46,449 nucleotides of DNA from Actinomycetota bacterium (lineage in GTDB: Bacteria > Actinomycetota > CADDZG01 > JAHWKV01 > JAOPZY01): contig JAOPZY010000109.1 in the NCBI GenBank assembly GCA_025963875.1, forward strand, positions 1 to 46,449, written 5' to 3'. Of the stretch, positions 32,418 to 39,723 are shown piece by piece (the first letter of the stretch is position 1; each line of letters begins with the position of its first letter). Both the position numbers and the translations under genes were made by a program. Below the pieces are notes generated by a model, which made no database searches, had not been told where the DNA came from, and saw only the letters and a program-made list of their open reading frames with translations.

Positions 32418-33017
32418 TTATCCCGCGCCCTGAATGGTGATGACGGTCGCATCCCGTGCGGACTCGCAACTCGGCAGGCCTGGGGGGCCGGGGATCGGGC
32501 TGGGGATCGGGCTCGGCAATGGACCAGGTGTCGGCGATGCGAACGGAGCGAAGGGTGTCGGGAAGATCCCCGGGAGGGTGCAGACCGACAGCTGCGCCGA
32601 CGCAAACGCCGTGCCGTCGGTGAGGGGGTGCGCCGGCGAGCCGCCGAACGGTCCGGCGTTGCTGCCGGGGACCGCGTAGACCGTCACGCTGTGGGGCGAG
32701 CCGTCGCACGTGAAGTCCGACTCGTTTCCGAAGGCTTCCTGGACGACGTCGCCGGCGACGACCTCGCTGAGCTGCACGCTGACGTTCTGCGAAAGGGACT
32801 GCCCCGGAGGGAGGGTGGGCGTGCTGCAGGTGATGTGGACGGGAACGCCGACCGCCGCCCCCCGAGCGAGCAGGTCGGCTTGCTTGCCGAGCTTGACGGT
32901 CGCAGTGCCGCCGGCGGCGCCTGCAGCGGACGGAAGGGAAGCGACGACGGCGACCGTCCCGAGCGAGATGGTGCAGAGCGATGCAACGAGAAGCACGCCC
33001 TTCTTGAGGGTGGACAT
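32418..33017 (-). CDS. Secreted hypothetical protein, 199 aa
   Basis: MSTLKKGVLLVASLCTISLGTVAVVASLPSAAGA is a clear Sec signal peptide. The mature part is predicted beta-rich, with four cysteines (VHITCSTP, DFTCDGSP, LSVCTLPG, PSCESARD) that could form two disulfides, and a Pro-rich stretch near the end (FPTPFAPFASPTPGPLPSPIPSPIPGPPG). No known domain recognised. The ATG at 33017 has GGAGGT 7 nt upstream; a TTG two codons earlier also fits the frame. A good promoter candidate lies at 33065-33092. Confidence 0.75.
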   Translation of the reverse strand: MSTLKKGVLLVASLCTISLGTVAVVASLPSAAGAAGGTATVKLGKQADLLARGAAVGVPVHITCSTPTLPPGQSLSQNVSVQLSEVVAGDVVQEAFGNESDFTCDGSPHSVTVYAVPGSNAGPFGGSPAHPLTDGTAFASAQLSVCTLPGIFPTPFAPFASPTPGPLPSPIPSPIPGPPGLPSCESARDATVITIQGAG

Positions 33018-33064
33018 CGACAAGACCTCCGCGTTGAGGTGGACAAACGGTTCTGGTATCGCTT

Positions 33065-33092
33065 TCTATATCTGTCCGACTTGTCGGGACAA
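33065..33092 (-). promoter_or_regulatory. Probable promoter of the secreted-protein gene
   Basis: Minus strand: TTGTCC (33092-33087), 16-bp spacer, TATAGA (33070-33065), about 48 bp before the ATG. The spacer holds a short palindrome CCGAC-TT-GTCGG that might be an operator. Confidence 0.4.
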
Positions 33093-33212
33093 TCGTGCTA
33101 GCACCACTATTGAGACGCCGCCGGGCACCGAAAAGTTCACCGGATTTCCGGATTGGATCCTCCTCCCGCGTTCGCGTGCAGAATGCGTTCGATAGGACCG
33201 AGGAGGATTGCC

Positions 33213-33548
33213 ATGGACAACGAACGTGCCCGGGAGCTGCTCAAGGCGGAACGCGCCCGAGTTGAGGACCTGCTTGCTCGCTCCGATCCAGCGGTGAGGG
33301 CCGACCGGGAGGCGGCGAACGAGCCCGGGGATTGGGCAGATCCCGCCGTCGCACTCACGGCCGAGGGCGTGGACCAGGCGGTGGTGGACAGCCTCAGGGA
33401 ACGGCTGGCCGCCATCGAACGGGCCGAGGGCCGCCTCGAGGAGGGGACCTACGGCAAGTCCGTCCGCAGCGGCGTGCCCATCCCCGACGAACGCCTGGAG
33501 GCCGACCCCGCCGCCGAGCTCACCGTCGAGGAGGCCCAGCAGGGCTGA
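33213..33548 (+). CDS. DksA/TraR-like protein lacking the zinc cysteines
   Basis: 111 aa; GAGGAGG (33200-33206) precedes the ATG. The first 75 residues form the helical coiled-coil layout of DksA-like proteins (ERARELLKAERARVEDLLARSD ... VDSLRERLAAIERAEGRLEEGTYG). The C-terminal segment YGKSVRSGVPIPDERLEADP follows the DksA zinc-finger sequence Y-G-x-C-x-x-C-G-x-x-I-x-x-E-R-L-x-A-x-P, with both cysteines replaced by serine (S83, S86). The final cysteine pair is also absent. Such proteins bind in the RNA polymerase secondary channel; whether this form does is unknown. A hairpin terminator follows 22 bp after the stop. Confidence 0.72.
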   Translation: MDNERARELLKAERARVEDLLARSDPAVRADREAANEPGDWADPAVALTAEGVDQAVVDSLRERLAAIERAEGRLEEGTYGKSVRSGVPIPDERLEADPAAELTVEEAQQG

Positions 33549-33570
33549 GTCGGCGAGGCGCACCCCGGCA

Positions 33571-33615
33571 ACTTTGTGCCAAAAGGCCCGGAAATGCGTC
33601 TTTTTGGCACAAAGT
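33571..33615. terminator. Long symmetric hairpin after the DksA-like gene
   Basis: ACTTTGTGCCAAAA (33571-33584) pairs perfectly with TTTTGGCACAAAGT (33602-33615), 17-nt spacer. Same design as 557-589 (A-tract arms with GGCC in the spacer). Lies between the DksA-like gene and the acyl-CoA dehydrogenase gene. Confidence 0.6.
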
Positions 33616-33732
33616 CCATATGCCCGTGCGGGCCACCCCAAGTTGCTGTCCGATTCGTGCACCAGCAGGGGCTCGTCCCGGCCAGAGCTATCCTCGAAGG
33701 GCAGTACTTATAGTCCTAAGAGGAGGATCTGG

Positions 33733-34938
33733 ATGTCGACACCCGTCATGCCCTACGAGCACCTCGGTGAGGCGCTCGCCACCGACTACTTCATGATTCG
33801 GGAGCAGTTCACCGACGAGCAGTGGGACATGTTCATCCGGACCCGCCGCTTCGTGGACCGGGAGGTGCTGCCGGTCATCAACGACTACTGGGAGAAGGCC
33901 GAGTTCCCGTGGCCGCTCGCTCGCCGGCTTGCCGAGCTCGGCATCGTCGGCGACGACATCCAGGGGTACGGCTGTCCGGGGATGAGCCCCATGGCGGTCG
34001 GCCTGGTCCACATGGAGCTGCACCGCGGCGACGGGAGCCTGGCGACCTTCCTCGGCGTCCAGTCCGGGCTCGCCATGAAGACGATCCACCTGCTGGGCTC
34101 CGAGGAGCAGCGGCAGCGATGGCTGCCACCCATGGCCCGCCTGGAGAAGATCGGTGCCTTCGCCCTCACGGAGCCGAACCACGGGTCGGACTCGATCGCC
34201 CTGGAGACGAGCGCCCGGCCCGACGGCGAAGGCGGCTGGATCCTCAACGGAACGAAGCGCTGGATCGGCAACGGGACGATCGCCGACGTCGTGATCGTCT
34301 GGGCCCGCTCGGTTGAGGACGGCAAGGTCAAGGGGTTCCTCGTCGAGACGCCCACCGAGGGCTACCACGCCGAGGTCATCACGGGGAAGGGTGTCGCCAG
34401 GGCGGTGTGGCAGGCCGACATCACGCTCGACGAGGTCCGGGTCCCGGAGTCCAACCGCCTCCCCGGCGCCAACACGTTCAAAGACACCGGCCGGGTGCTG
34501 GTGACCACGCGCGCCGGCGTGGCCTGGGCGGCCCTGGGTCACGCCGTGGCCGCCTACGACACCGCTCTCACCTACGCCAAGCAGCGGACCCAGTTCATGC
34601 GGCCCCTGGTGGCGTTCCAGATCGTGCAGGACCGGCTGGTCCGGATGCTGGCGGAGGTGACCGCTATGCAGCTCTACTGCATGCAGATCGCCCGTCTGGC
34701 CGAGGCCGGGAGGGTGACCGACGGCATCGCAGGGCTCGCCAAGCTGAACAACACCCGCAAGGCGCGGCAGGTGATCGCCGAGGCCCGCGACCTGCTGGGT
34801 GGCAACGGGATCCTGCTCGAGAACCACGTGATCCGGCACATGTCCGACATCGAGATGCTGCACACCTACGAGGGCACGGAGACGATCCAGACCCTCATCG
34901 TGGGCCGGGACATCACCGGGGTCGGCGCGTTCGCGTGA
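33733..34938 (+). CDS. Acyl-CoA dehydrogenase, glutaryl-CoA dehydrogenase-like
   Basis: 401 aa, FAD enzyme. GAGGAGG precedes the ATG at 33733. FALTEPNHGSDSIALETSA matches the glutaryl-CoA dehydrogenase type; ARDLLGGNGILLENHVIRHMSDIEMLHTYEGTETIQTLIVGRDITGVGAF carries the catalytic Glu (YEGT) and the flavin-binding C terminus. It oxidises an acyl-CoA (possibly glutaryl-CoA, with decarboxylation) and passes electrons to ETF. No ETF or lysine/tryptophan catabolic gene is nearby, so the substrate is open. It is followed by palindrome copy 3 and then alkB, which may be on the same transcript. Confidence 0.88.
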   Translation: MSTPVMPYEHLGEALATDYFMIREQFTDEQWDMFIRTRRFVDREVLPVINDYWEKAEFPWPLARRLAELGIVGDDIQGYGCPGMSPMAVGLVHMELHRGDGSLATFLGVQSGLAMKTIHLLGSEEQRQRWLPPMARLEKIGAFALTEPNHGSDSIALETSARPDGEGGWILNGTKRWIGNGTIADVVIVWARSVEDGKVKGFLVETPTEGYHAEVITGKGVARAVWQADITLDEVRVPESNRLPGANTFKDTGRVLVTTRAGVAWAALGHAVAAYDTALTYAKQRTQFMRPLVAFQIVQDRLVRMLAEVTAMQLYCMQIARLAEAGRVTDGIAGLAKLNNTRKARQVIAEARDLLGGNGILLENHVIRHMSDIEMLHTYEGTETIQTLIVGRDITGVGAFA

Positions 34939-34947
34939 CATGCCCGA

Positions 34948-34965
34948 GGCCGCCCTCAAGCGGCC
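34948..34965. repeat. 18-bp palindrome with CCTCAA loop, copy 3
   Basis: GGCCGC stem, CCTCAA loop, GCGGCC stem, 10 bp after the stop of the acyl-CoA dehydrogenase gene and 17 bp before the alkB ATG. The stem bases differ from copies 1 and 4 but stay paired. Confidence 0.55.
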
Positions 34966-34981
34966 GGATGGAGATGAGCCC

Positions 34982-35647
34982 ATGGCAGATCCGATCAGCT
35001 GGCAGCCCTCGTTGCTCGACTGGACGGCGGAGGTCGACGTCAACCCGGAGTTCTCCGGGATCGACCGCATCCACCTCGACGAGCGCTCCTGGCTCGACTA
35101 CCTCCCACGCTGGGTGTCGGGAGCGGACCGGCTGTTCGACGATCTCGTCGTGGGGGCCGACTGGCAGCAGCGCAGCCGGCACATGTACGACAAGGTCGTC
35201 CAGGAGCCCCGCCTGACGGCCTACTGGCACGCCGACGGAGGCTCGCCGCTCGAGCCGCCGAGCCTGGAGCGCATGCGCAGCCTGCTGTCCGGCCGCTACG
35301 GGACCGAGTTCGACTCCGCCGGGATGAACCTGTACCGCGATGGGCGGGACAGCGTGGCCTGGCACCGCGACCGTATCAGCAAGGAGATCGCCGACCCCAT
35401 CGTGGTCCTTGTTTCCCTGGGGGAGCCTCGGAGGTTTCTCGTTCGCCCCCATGGGGGCGGGCGGTCGAGGGCCTTTCGCCTCGGTGGGGGAGACCTTCTC
35501 GTCACCGGTGGCCGGTTCCAGCGGGACTGGGAGCACTCGGTGCCCAAGGTGGCGAAGGCCGGCCCCCGCATCAGCATCGCCTTCCGGCACGGCATGGTGC
35601 GTTCGAGCTACGGGAAGCCGGACCAGGCTGGACCTGTGGAGAAGTAA
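34982..35647 (+). CDS. alkB: AlkB-like Fe(II)/2-oxoglutarate dioxygenase
   Basis: 221 aa. Oxidative demethylase that removes methyl groups from N1-adenine and N3-cytosine in DNA or RNA. GMNLYRDGRDSVAWHRDR holds the H-x-D iron ligands; EHSVPKV holds the distal His; PRISIAFR supplies the Arg that binds 2-oxoglutarate. The start at ATG 34982 is chosen: GGAGATGAG lies about 8 nt upstream, while the ATG at 34940 lies before the palindrome and has no ribosome site. It converges with the SGNH gene; a short hairpin overlaps its stop codon. Confidence 0.9.
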   Translation: MADPISWQPSLLDWTAEVDVNPEFSGIDRIHLDERSWLDYLPRWVSGADRLFDDLVVGADWQQRSRHMYDKVVQEPRLTAYWHADGGSPLEPPSLERMRSLLSGRYGTEFDSAGMNLYRDGRDSVAWHRDRISKEIADPIVVLVSLGEPRRFLVRPHGGGRSRAFRLGGGDLLVTGGRFQRDWEHSVPKVAKAGPRISIAFRHGMVRSSYGKPDQAGPVEK

Positions 35648-35656
35648 CCTCGCAGG

Positions 35657-36391
35657 CTACGAGGGTTCGTGGAGGCGGGGAGCCGGCGTCCGCTCGAGCA
35701 TCCGGGCGACCAGGTCGGCGTAGGCCTGGCCCCCGACGCCGCCGATGGGCATGTGGACGCCGTCGGTGTAGAACCAGCGGGGATTGGCAGCGGCAAGACC
35801 CTCCCATTCGGCCACGGTGCAGTCCCGGAGCTGCCGGCAACCGGCGCGGATGAGGTCGTTGTTCGCAGCGACCCACGAGCAGTAGGGGCAGTAGTTGGTC
35901 AGCATGACGAGCCGCCGCCCGCCGGCCAGGGCGACGATCCGTTCGAGTTGGCTGCTGGAGAACGGGCCATTGGTTCCCAGGGCGATGACCACGACATCGC
36001 CGAGGCGACTCGAGTACGCCAGGGCCTGCATGGCCGCGATGCCGACCGCGACCTGTCGACCGGCGACGGCGTCGACGGACAGGCCCGGGAAGCGGGCCCG
36101 CAGGTTGGGGGTGGCATCCACCATCACAGAGTCCCCGATAGCGGTCAGCCCCCGGTAGGCGAAGGGATCGGCCGGGGGCGTCGTTGCCGGGCTGGGACTC
36201 TCGGGTGGATCGGTCAGCGGGGTCGCCGTGGGGGGCGGCGGCACGAGCACGAAGGATGCCTGTGCCCGCGTGTGCCGCACGGAGGCGACGGGGGCTGCCT
36301 GCGTGCGCTCCGTGCAGAGGGTGACCAAAAGGCACAGCACGACGAAGACCACCGGGGGGAATCGTGTTGCGGTGTGGCGTCCTCGTGGCAT
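35657..36391 (-). CDS. Secreted SGNH/GDSL-type hydrolase
   Basis: 244 aa. Signal peptide MPRGRHTATRFPPVVFVVLCLLVTLCTERTQA, a Pro/Thr-rich linker (VLVPPPPTATPLTDPPESPSPATTPP), then the SGNH fold from residue 78: GLTAIGDSVMVDA (Ser in GDS), VVIALGTNGPF (Gly/Asn) and TDGVHMPIGGVGGQAYADLV (Asp and His). The domain resembles the C-terminal domain of the next gene and of OatA-type O-acetyltransferases. It may be a peptidoglycan or polysaccharide O-acetyl transferase/esterase. It is downstream of the acyltransferase gene by 27 bp on the same strand, so they are probably co-transcribed. Confidence 0.82.
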   Translation of the reverse strand: MPRGRHTATRFPPVVFVVLCLLVTLCTERTQAAPVASVRHTRAQASFVLVPPPPTATPLTDPPESPSPATTPPADPFAYRGLTAIGDSVMVDATPNLRARFPGLSVDAVAGRQVAVGIAAMQALAYSSRLGDVVVIALGTNGPFSSSQLERIVALAGGRRLVMLTNYCPYCSWVAANNDLIRAGCRQLRDCTVAEWEGLAAANPRWFYTDGVHMPIGGVGGQAYADLVARMLERTPAPRLHEPS

Positions 36392-36418
36392 CGCTTGCGG
36401 TCCTTCCGGGCCGTGGGG

Positions 36419-38653
36419 CTACTTCAGCGCCCCCTCGATCAGGTCACGATATGCGGCAGCACCTTCAGGCCGTAGGTGGATCCCATCCGGCCACAGCCAC
36501 TCGGGGTGCGCCGAGGCGGCGGCGTCCCAATCGACGAGGTGCACGTTGGGATGATTATGGGCCGCTTCCGTAAGGATACGGTTATTGAGGTCCTGCCAGG
36601 GGCGGGGGACGTGCACGCTGAGCAGGACGACGCGGCGGCTGCCCATCCGTGCCAGCACTGCGTCGAGCGCGGAGGGCTGGATGGTCCCGTTGGTCCCGAT
36701 GTGCAGGACCACGTCGCTGCCGAGGTGGTCGCTGCCGGCGAGGGCGTTCACGATGTCGAACGCCACCGATGCCTGGCGGCCTTCCTTGGCGTCGACGTCG
36801 GCGCCCGGAAGGGCTGCCTTCAGCACGTCGAGGGCGCCCTGCATGACCGAGTCGCCGATGACCGTGTAGGTGCGGGGAGCCGGTGCCGCAGGGCTCTGCG
36901 CCGGCGGTGCCGGTGTTGCGGCGGCAGTGCTCCCGGCCGGCTGGGGTGCAGGTGTGGCGGCCGCCCCAGACTGCTTCGACGGGGCCCCACCGGGCGCATG
37001 GCTGGTGGCGACACCGGCGGCGACGTGGTACGTCAGGGGAGTCGACCAGCGTGCCGACCCGGCGGGCCCGTGCAGGCCGCTGCCACCGTGGCCCAGGAGC
37101 AGCAGGATCGAGGCAAGGACCGACGCCGCCATGAACAACTGCCCGGCGGGTATCGTCCGGCGAGGCTGCTCGGGGCCCGTTGCAGGCCCTTCCGTCAGGG
37201 GCGCCGGGGCGGGGCGGGCCCGCTGGTTCTCCCAGGCTCGCTGGAGCACCTCTGCCCCCGCCTGCAGCCGCTCGCCTGCCTGGGAGAACCTCAGGAGGAC
37301 GGCTCCGAGCCACAGCTTCAGTCCCGCGGTGCGGATGGGTTTCTCGACGAGCCGGTAGCTGGCCTCCGCCAACGCCACCACGAGGGCGAGCCGGAGGACC
37401 AGGTCCGGGATCCCGGTGAGCGGCAGGTCGAGCTGCGGGCGGGTGAAGACGAAGACGGGCCAGTGCCACAGGTAGAGGCCGTACGACCGCGTACCCACCC
37501 AGCGCAGCGCCTTCCCTCCAAGGATTGGCTCGAGGCGACCGCCCGGCCGGCTCACGGCGACGACGGCAACCGCCGCCACGATGCTGAAGGCCCAGAAGCC
37601 CCCGCGGTACAGCCCCGGCGAGAACTCGGTGGTCTTCATCATCACCCAGCACACGATCACGAGCGCAGCGACGCCCCCGATGTCCGCGGCCAGCGCGGCT
37701 CGGGGAGACGGCAGCCGCTGCCACAGTGCCCCGGCGTTGGCGGCGAGCAGGGCAGCGGCGGCGACCCCGATCAGCAGCCCGAATGCATGGGTGTCGGTGC
37801 CGAAGTAGACCCGGGAGGAGTCGGCGCCGTACGGAAGGTTGTGGTGAATGGCGATGGCCGCCATCAGGCCGGCGGAGGCACAGGCACCCCCCAGGGCGAG
37901 GACCCCCACCTCGGTCAGGCCCCGCCGGGTGGTCAGGCGGCGCCGGAGACCCAGCAGCGCCAAGGGCCACAGGAGGTAGAACTGCTCTTCCAGGGCGAGC
38001 GACCACAGGTGCTGGAACGGCGATGGCCTCCCGCTGGCGATGAAGTAGGACTGGTGCCGGACGATGAACCACCAGTTCGTGACGTAGCCGAACGAGGCGA
38101 ACAGGTCTCCCCGGAACCGTGCGACTTCCGCGGGCCAGAAGGTCACGAGCGTGGCGGCCGTCACGAACAGGACGACCGCCAGGGCCGGCAGCAATCGGAG
38201 TGCCCGGCGGCGGTAGAACGCGCCGAGCGCGATGCGGCCGCCGTTCTGCAGCTCGGCGATCAGCAACGAGGTGATCAGAAACCCGGAGACCACGAAGAAA
38301 AGATCGACGCCCAGCAGGCCCCCGGGCACCCATCCCACACCTGCGTGATAGAGGAGGACCCCGATGATGGCGAGCGCCCGGAGGCCGTCCAGCCCGGGCC
38401 GGTACGCCCGGTCGGCGACCGGAGGCTTTTCCCAGGGGCGGGCCGGAGGCTTTTCCCAGGGGCGGGAGGGTGGCTCTGGCCGGGAGGACGGCTCAGGCCG
38501 GAAGGACGACACCGGCCGGACCGGTCGGGCAGCCTCGGGGACGCCCGTGGGTGTGGGCGTCCAGGCCGCGCCACCGGCATCCATCCTGCCGGGCCTCCAA
38601 GGCTGCACGTGTGTCCGAGCCCGCGAGATCGCCATATCCCCCATCACCGCCAC
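36419..38653 (-). CDS. OatA-like acyltransferase 3 with C-terminal SGNH domain
   Basis: 744 aa from the GTG at 38653; in-frame ATGs at 38644 and 38635 are alternatives. An N-terminal Pro/Arg-rich cytoplasmic region (1-80) includes a duplicated PARPWEKP. Residues 85-430 form the Acyl_transf_3 domain: YRPGLDGLRALAIIGVLLYHAGVGWVPGGLLGVDLFFVVSGFLI at the start, FYRRRALRLLPALAVVLF and LWSLALEEQFYLLWP. A Pro-rich linker leads to an SGNH domain (YTVIGDSVMQGALDVL ... VVLHIGTNGTI ... DGIHLRPEGAAAYRDL). Enzymes of this design move acetyl groups across the membrane onto peptidoglycan or surface polysaccharide. Confidence 0.9.
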   Translation of the reverse strand: MAVMGDMAISRARTHVQPWRPGRMDAGGAAWTPTPTGVPEAARPVRPVSSFRPEPSSRPEPPSRPWEKPPARPWEKPPVADRAYRPGLDGLRALAIIGVLLYHAGVGWVPGGLLGVDLFFVVSGFLITSLLIAELQNGGRIALGAFYRRRALRLLPALAVVLFVTAATLVTFWPAEVARFRGDLFASFGYVTNWWFIVRHQSYFIASGRPSPFQHLWSLALEEQFYLLWPLALLGLRRRLTTRRGLTEVGVLALGGACASAGLMAAIAIHHNLPYGADSSRVYFGTDTHAFGLLIGVAAAALLAANAGALWQRLPSPRAALAADIGGVAALVIVCWVMMKTTEFSPGLYRGGFWAFSIVAAVAVVAVSRPGGRLEPILGGKALRWVGTRSYGLYLWHWPVFVFTRPQLDLPLTGIPDLVLRLALVVALAEASYRLVEKPIRTAGLKLWLGAVLLRFSQAGERLQAGAEVLQRAWENQRARPAPAPLTEGPATGPEQPRRTIPAGQLFMAASVLASILLLLGHGGSGLHGPAGSARWSTPLTYHVAAGVATSHAPGGAPSKQSGAAATPAPQPAGSTAAATPAPPAQSPAAPAPRTYTVIGDSVMQGALDVLKAALPGADVDAKEGRQASVAFDIVNALAGSDHLGSDVVLHIGTNGTIQPSALDAVLARMGSRRVVLLSVHVPRPWQDLNNRILTEAAHNHPNVHLVDWDAAASAHPEWLWPDGIHLRPEGAAAYRDLIEGALK
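38419..38466. repeat. Perfect 24-bp tandem duplication in the acyltransferase gene
   Basis: Two identical 24-bp units, 38419-38442 and 38443-38466. In frame they encode two copies of an eight-residue stretch (PARPWEKP) in the N-terminal Pro-rich tail. It is one of three in-frame tandem duplications in the window. Confidence 0.85.
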
Positions 38654-38760
38654 CGCCGGCCGGGTGGCCGGATCAGGAAGGCTAAACCTCCGGCCCTTCG
38701 ATGCACAACGTGGCGATGGGCCTGCAGGACGTTGTCGCGGGCGTCCTGAGGATCAGCCCC

Positions 38761-39546
38761 TTAGGACTCGACGGTGTGATGCGAGACGATGGGCTTGGTG
38801 TTGTCGGGCGTCACGACGACCTTGAACTCCCCGTCCCCACCGCTGCAGACCATGCTCCTGCCGCCCATGAGGTCGAGGGTGACCACGCCCTGGGCATCCG
38901 ACATGACTGTCGCAGTCTGCCCCTCCGGCGAGATTCGTACGCTCATGCCTTTTGGTGCGACAGCCTCGAAGACCACCGGCACGCCAGGGGCGAGCGTCCC
39001 CGCGGAGTCCTTCAGGAGGATCCGGACGGGCGCAAACACCGCCTCGCCGCCGGGAACGCGATCGCCGGATCGGGCGACGCTCTGGTTGTCACCGGATGCG
39101 ATAGTGGGCCTGAGAATGAGCGGCGGCGCCACGGCCACGTGCGCGGCCACCGAGGCGGTCCCATGACGGGCGACGAGCGTGAAAGGCCCGTAGTCGTAGA
39201 AGGCCGAGGCCGACCGTCCATGCATCTTGTCGAGGGTCGCTACGCCGTGCTCATCGGTCAGGACGACGCAGGGCGACGTCCCCATGGGGTCCATCTGGAC
39301 TCCCATGTTCCCGGGGGTCTCCCCAACGGACCAGGCCACGGCCAGGCCGGGCAGCACGGCACCGCCGGCATCTCTCAGTTCCGCCGCGACTGGATCGAAG
39401 GTGGCCATGGGGAAGCCGTGGTCGGTCATCACCAGGGAGGCCGTCTGGTCGTCCCCGGCAACGATGGAGAGCGTGCGGCCCGCGGTGGGGTCCGGGGCCT
39501 CTTGCAGGCTCGCGTGGGCGGGAGCTTCGGATGACCCTTGGTTCAT
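38761..39546 (-). CDS. Protein with two bacterial Ig-like (Big_1/invasin-type) domains
   Basis: 261 aa, no signal peptide and no membrane span. The first domain (about 26-130: LSIVAGDDQTASLV ... FDPVAAELRDAGGAVLPGLAVAWSV ... VVLTDEHGVATL) and the second (about 148-255: PTIASGDNQSV ... FAPVRILLKDSAGTLAPGVPVVFEAV ... TVMSDAQGVVTLDLMGG) share the same pattern and are internal repeats. The blocks A-G-D/N-x-Q, L-x-D-x-x-G and D-x-x-G-V-x-T are typical of Big_1 domains, which stand on surface adhesins. Without a signal peptide its export route is unclear. A candidate leader RNA covers its ribosome site (GGGAAGG, 8 nt before the ATG). Confidence 0.72.
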   Translation of the reverse strand: MNQGSSEAPAHASLQEAPDPTAGRTLSIVAGDDQTASLVMTDHGFPMATFDPVAAELRDAGGAVLPGLAVAWSVGETPGNMGVQMDPMGTSPCVVLTDEHGVATLDKMHGRSASAFYDYGPFTLVARHGTASVAAHVAVAPPLILRPTIASGDNQSVARSGDRVPGGEAVFAPVRILLKDSAGTLAPGVPVVFEAVAPKGMSVRISPEGQTATVMSDAQGVVTLDLMGGRSMVCSGGDGEFKVVVTPDNTKPIVSHHTVES

Positions 39547-39551
39547 GGTGT

Positions 39552-39654
39552 GGTCCTTCCCTTGTCAGGCTCGGAGGGCGACGCCCTCCGGCTACTCTCC
39601 ACGGTACGCCTGCCTGGCAACCTGCGCGCAGCGGCGTACCTTCAAGGAAGGCCC
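39552..39654 (-). promoter_or_regulatory. Candidate structured 5' leader RNA that can sequester a ribosome site
   Basis: Three nested perfect or near-perfect stems. P1: plus-strand CCTTCCCTTG (39555-39564) with CAAGGAAGG (39643-39651), one bulge, closing the element. P2: GGTACGCC (39603-39610) / GGCGTACC (39633-39640). P3: CGGAGGGC (39572-39579) / GCCCTCCG (39583-39590) with a 3-nt loop. The P1 arm near the gene contains the GGGAAGG ribosome site of the Ig-like gene. No known riboswitch consensus is recognised. Confidence 0.45.
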
Positions 39655-39677
39655 GTGTTGATGTTTGGATCGCTTCC

Positions 39678-39696
39678 GCCGGCCCTCGGGGCCGGC
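39678..39696 (-). terminator. Weak hairpin after the GGDEF-EAL gene
   Basis: GCCGGCCC (39678-39685) / GGGCCGGC (39689-39696) with a 3-nt loop, 28 bp beyond the GGDEF-EAL stop codon. No T-tract, so termination is uncertain. Confidence 0.35.
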
Positions 39697-39723
39697 TACC
39701 CGAGTACCGGGTGCATCACCTCC

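Noticed and set aside
39552-39654. Known riboswitch class (c-di-GMP-I, cobalamin, TPP, SAM) for the Ig-like leader
   Set aside because: None of the conserved core sequences of these classes is visible; left as an unknown structured leader.
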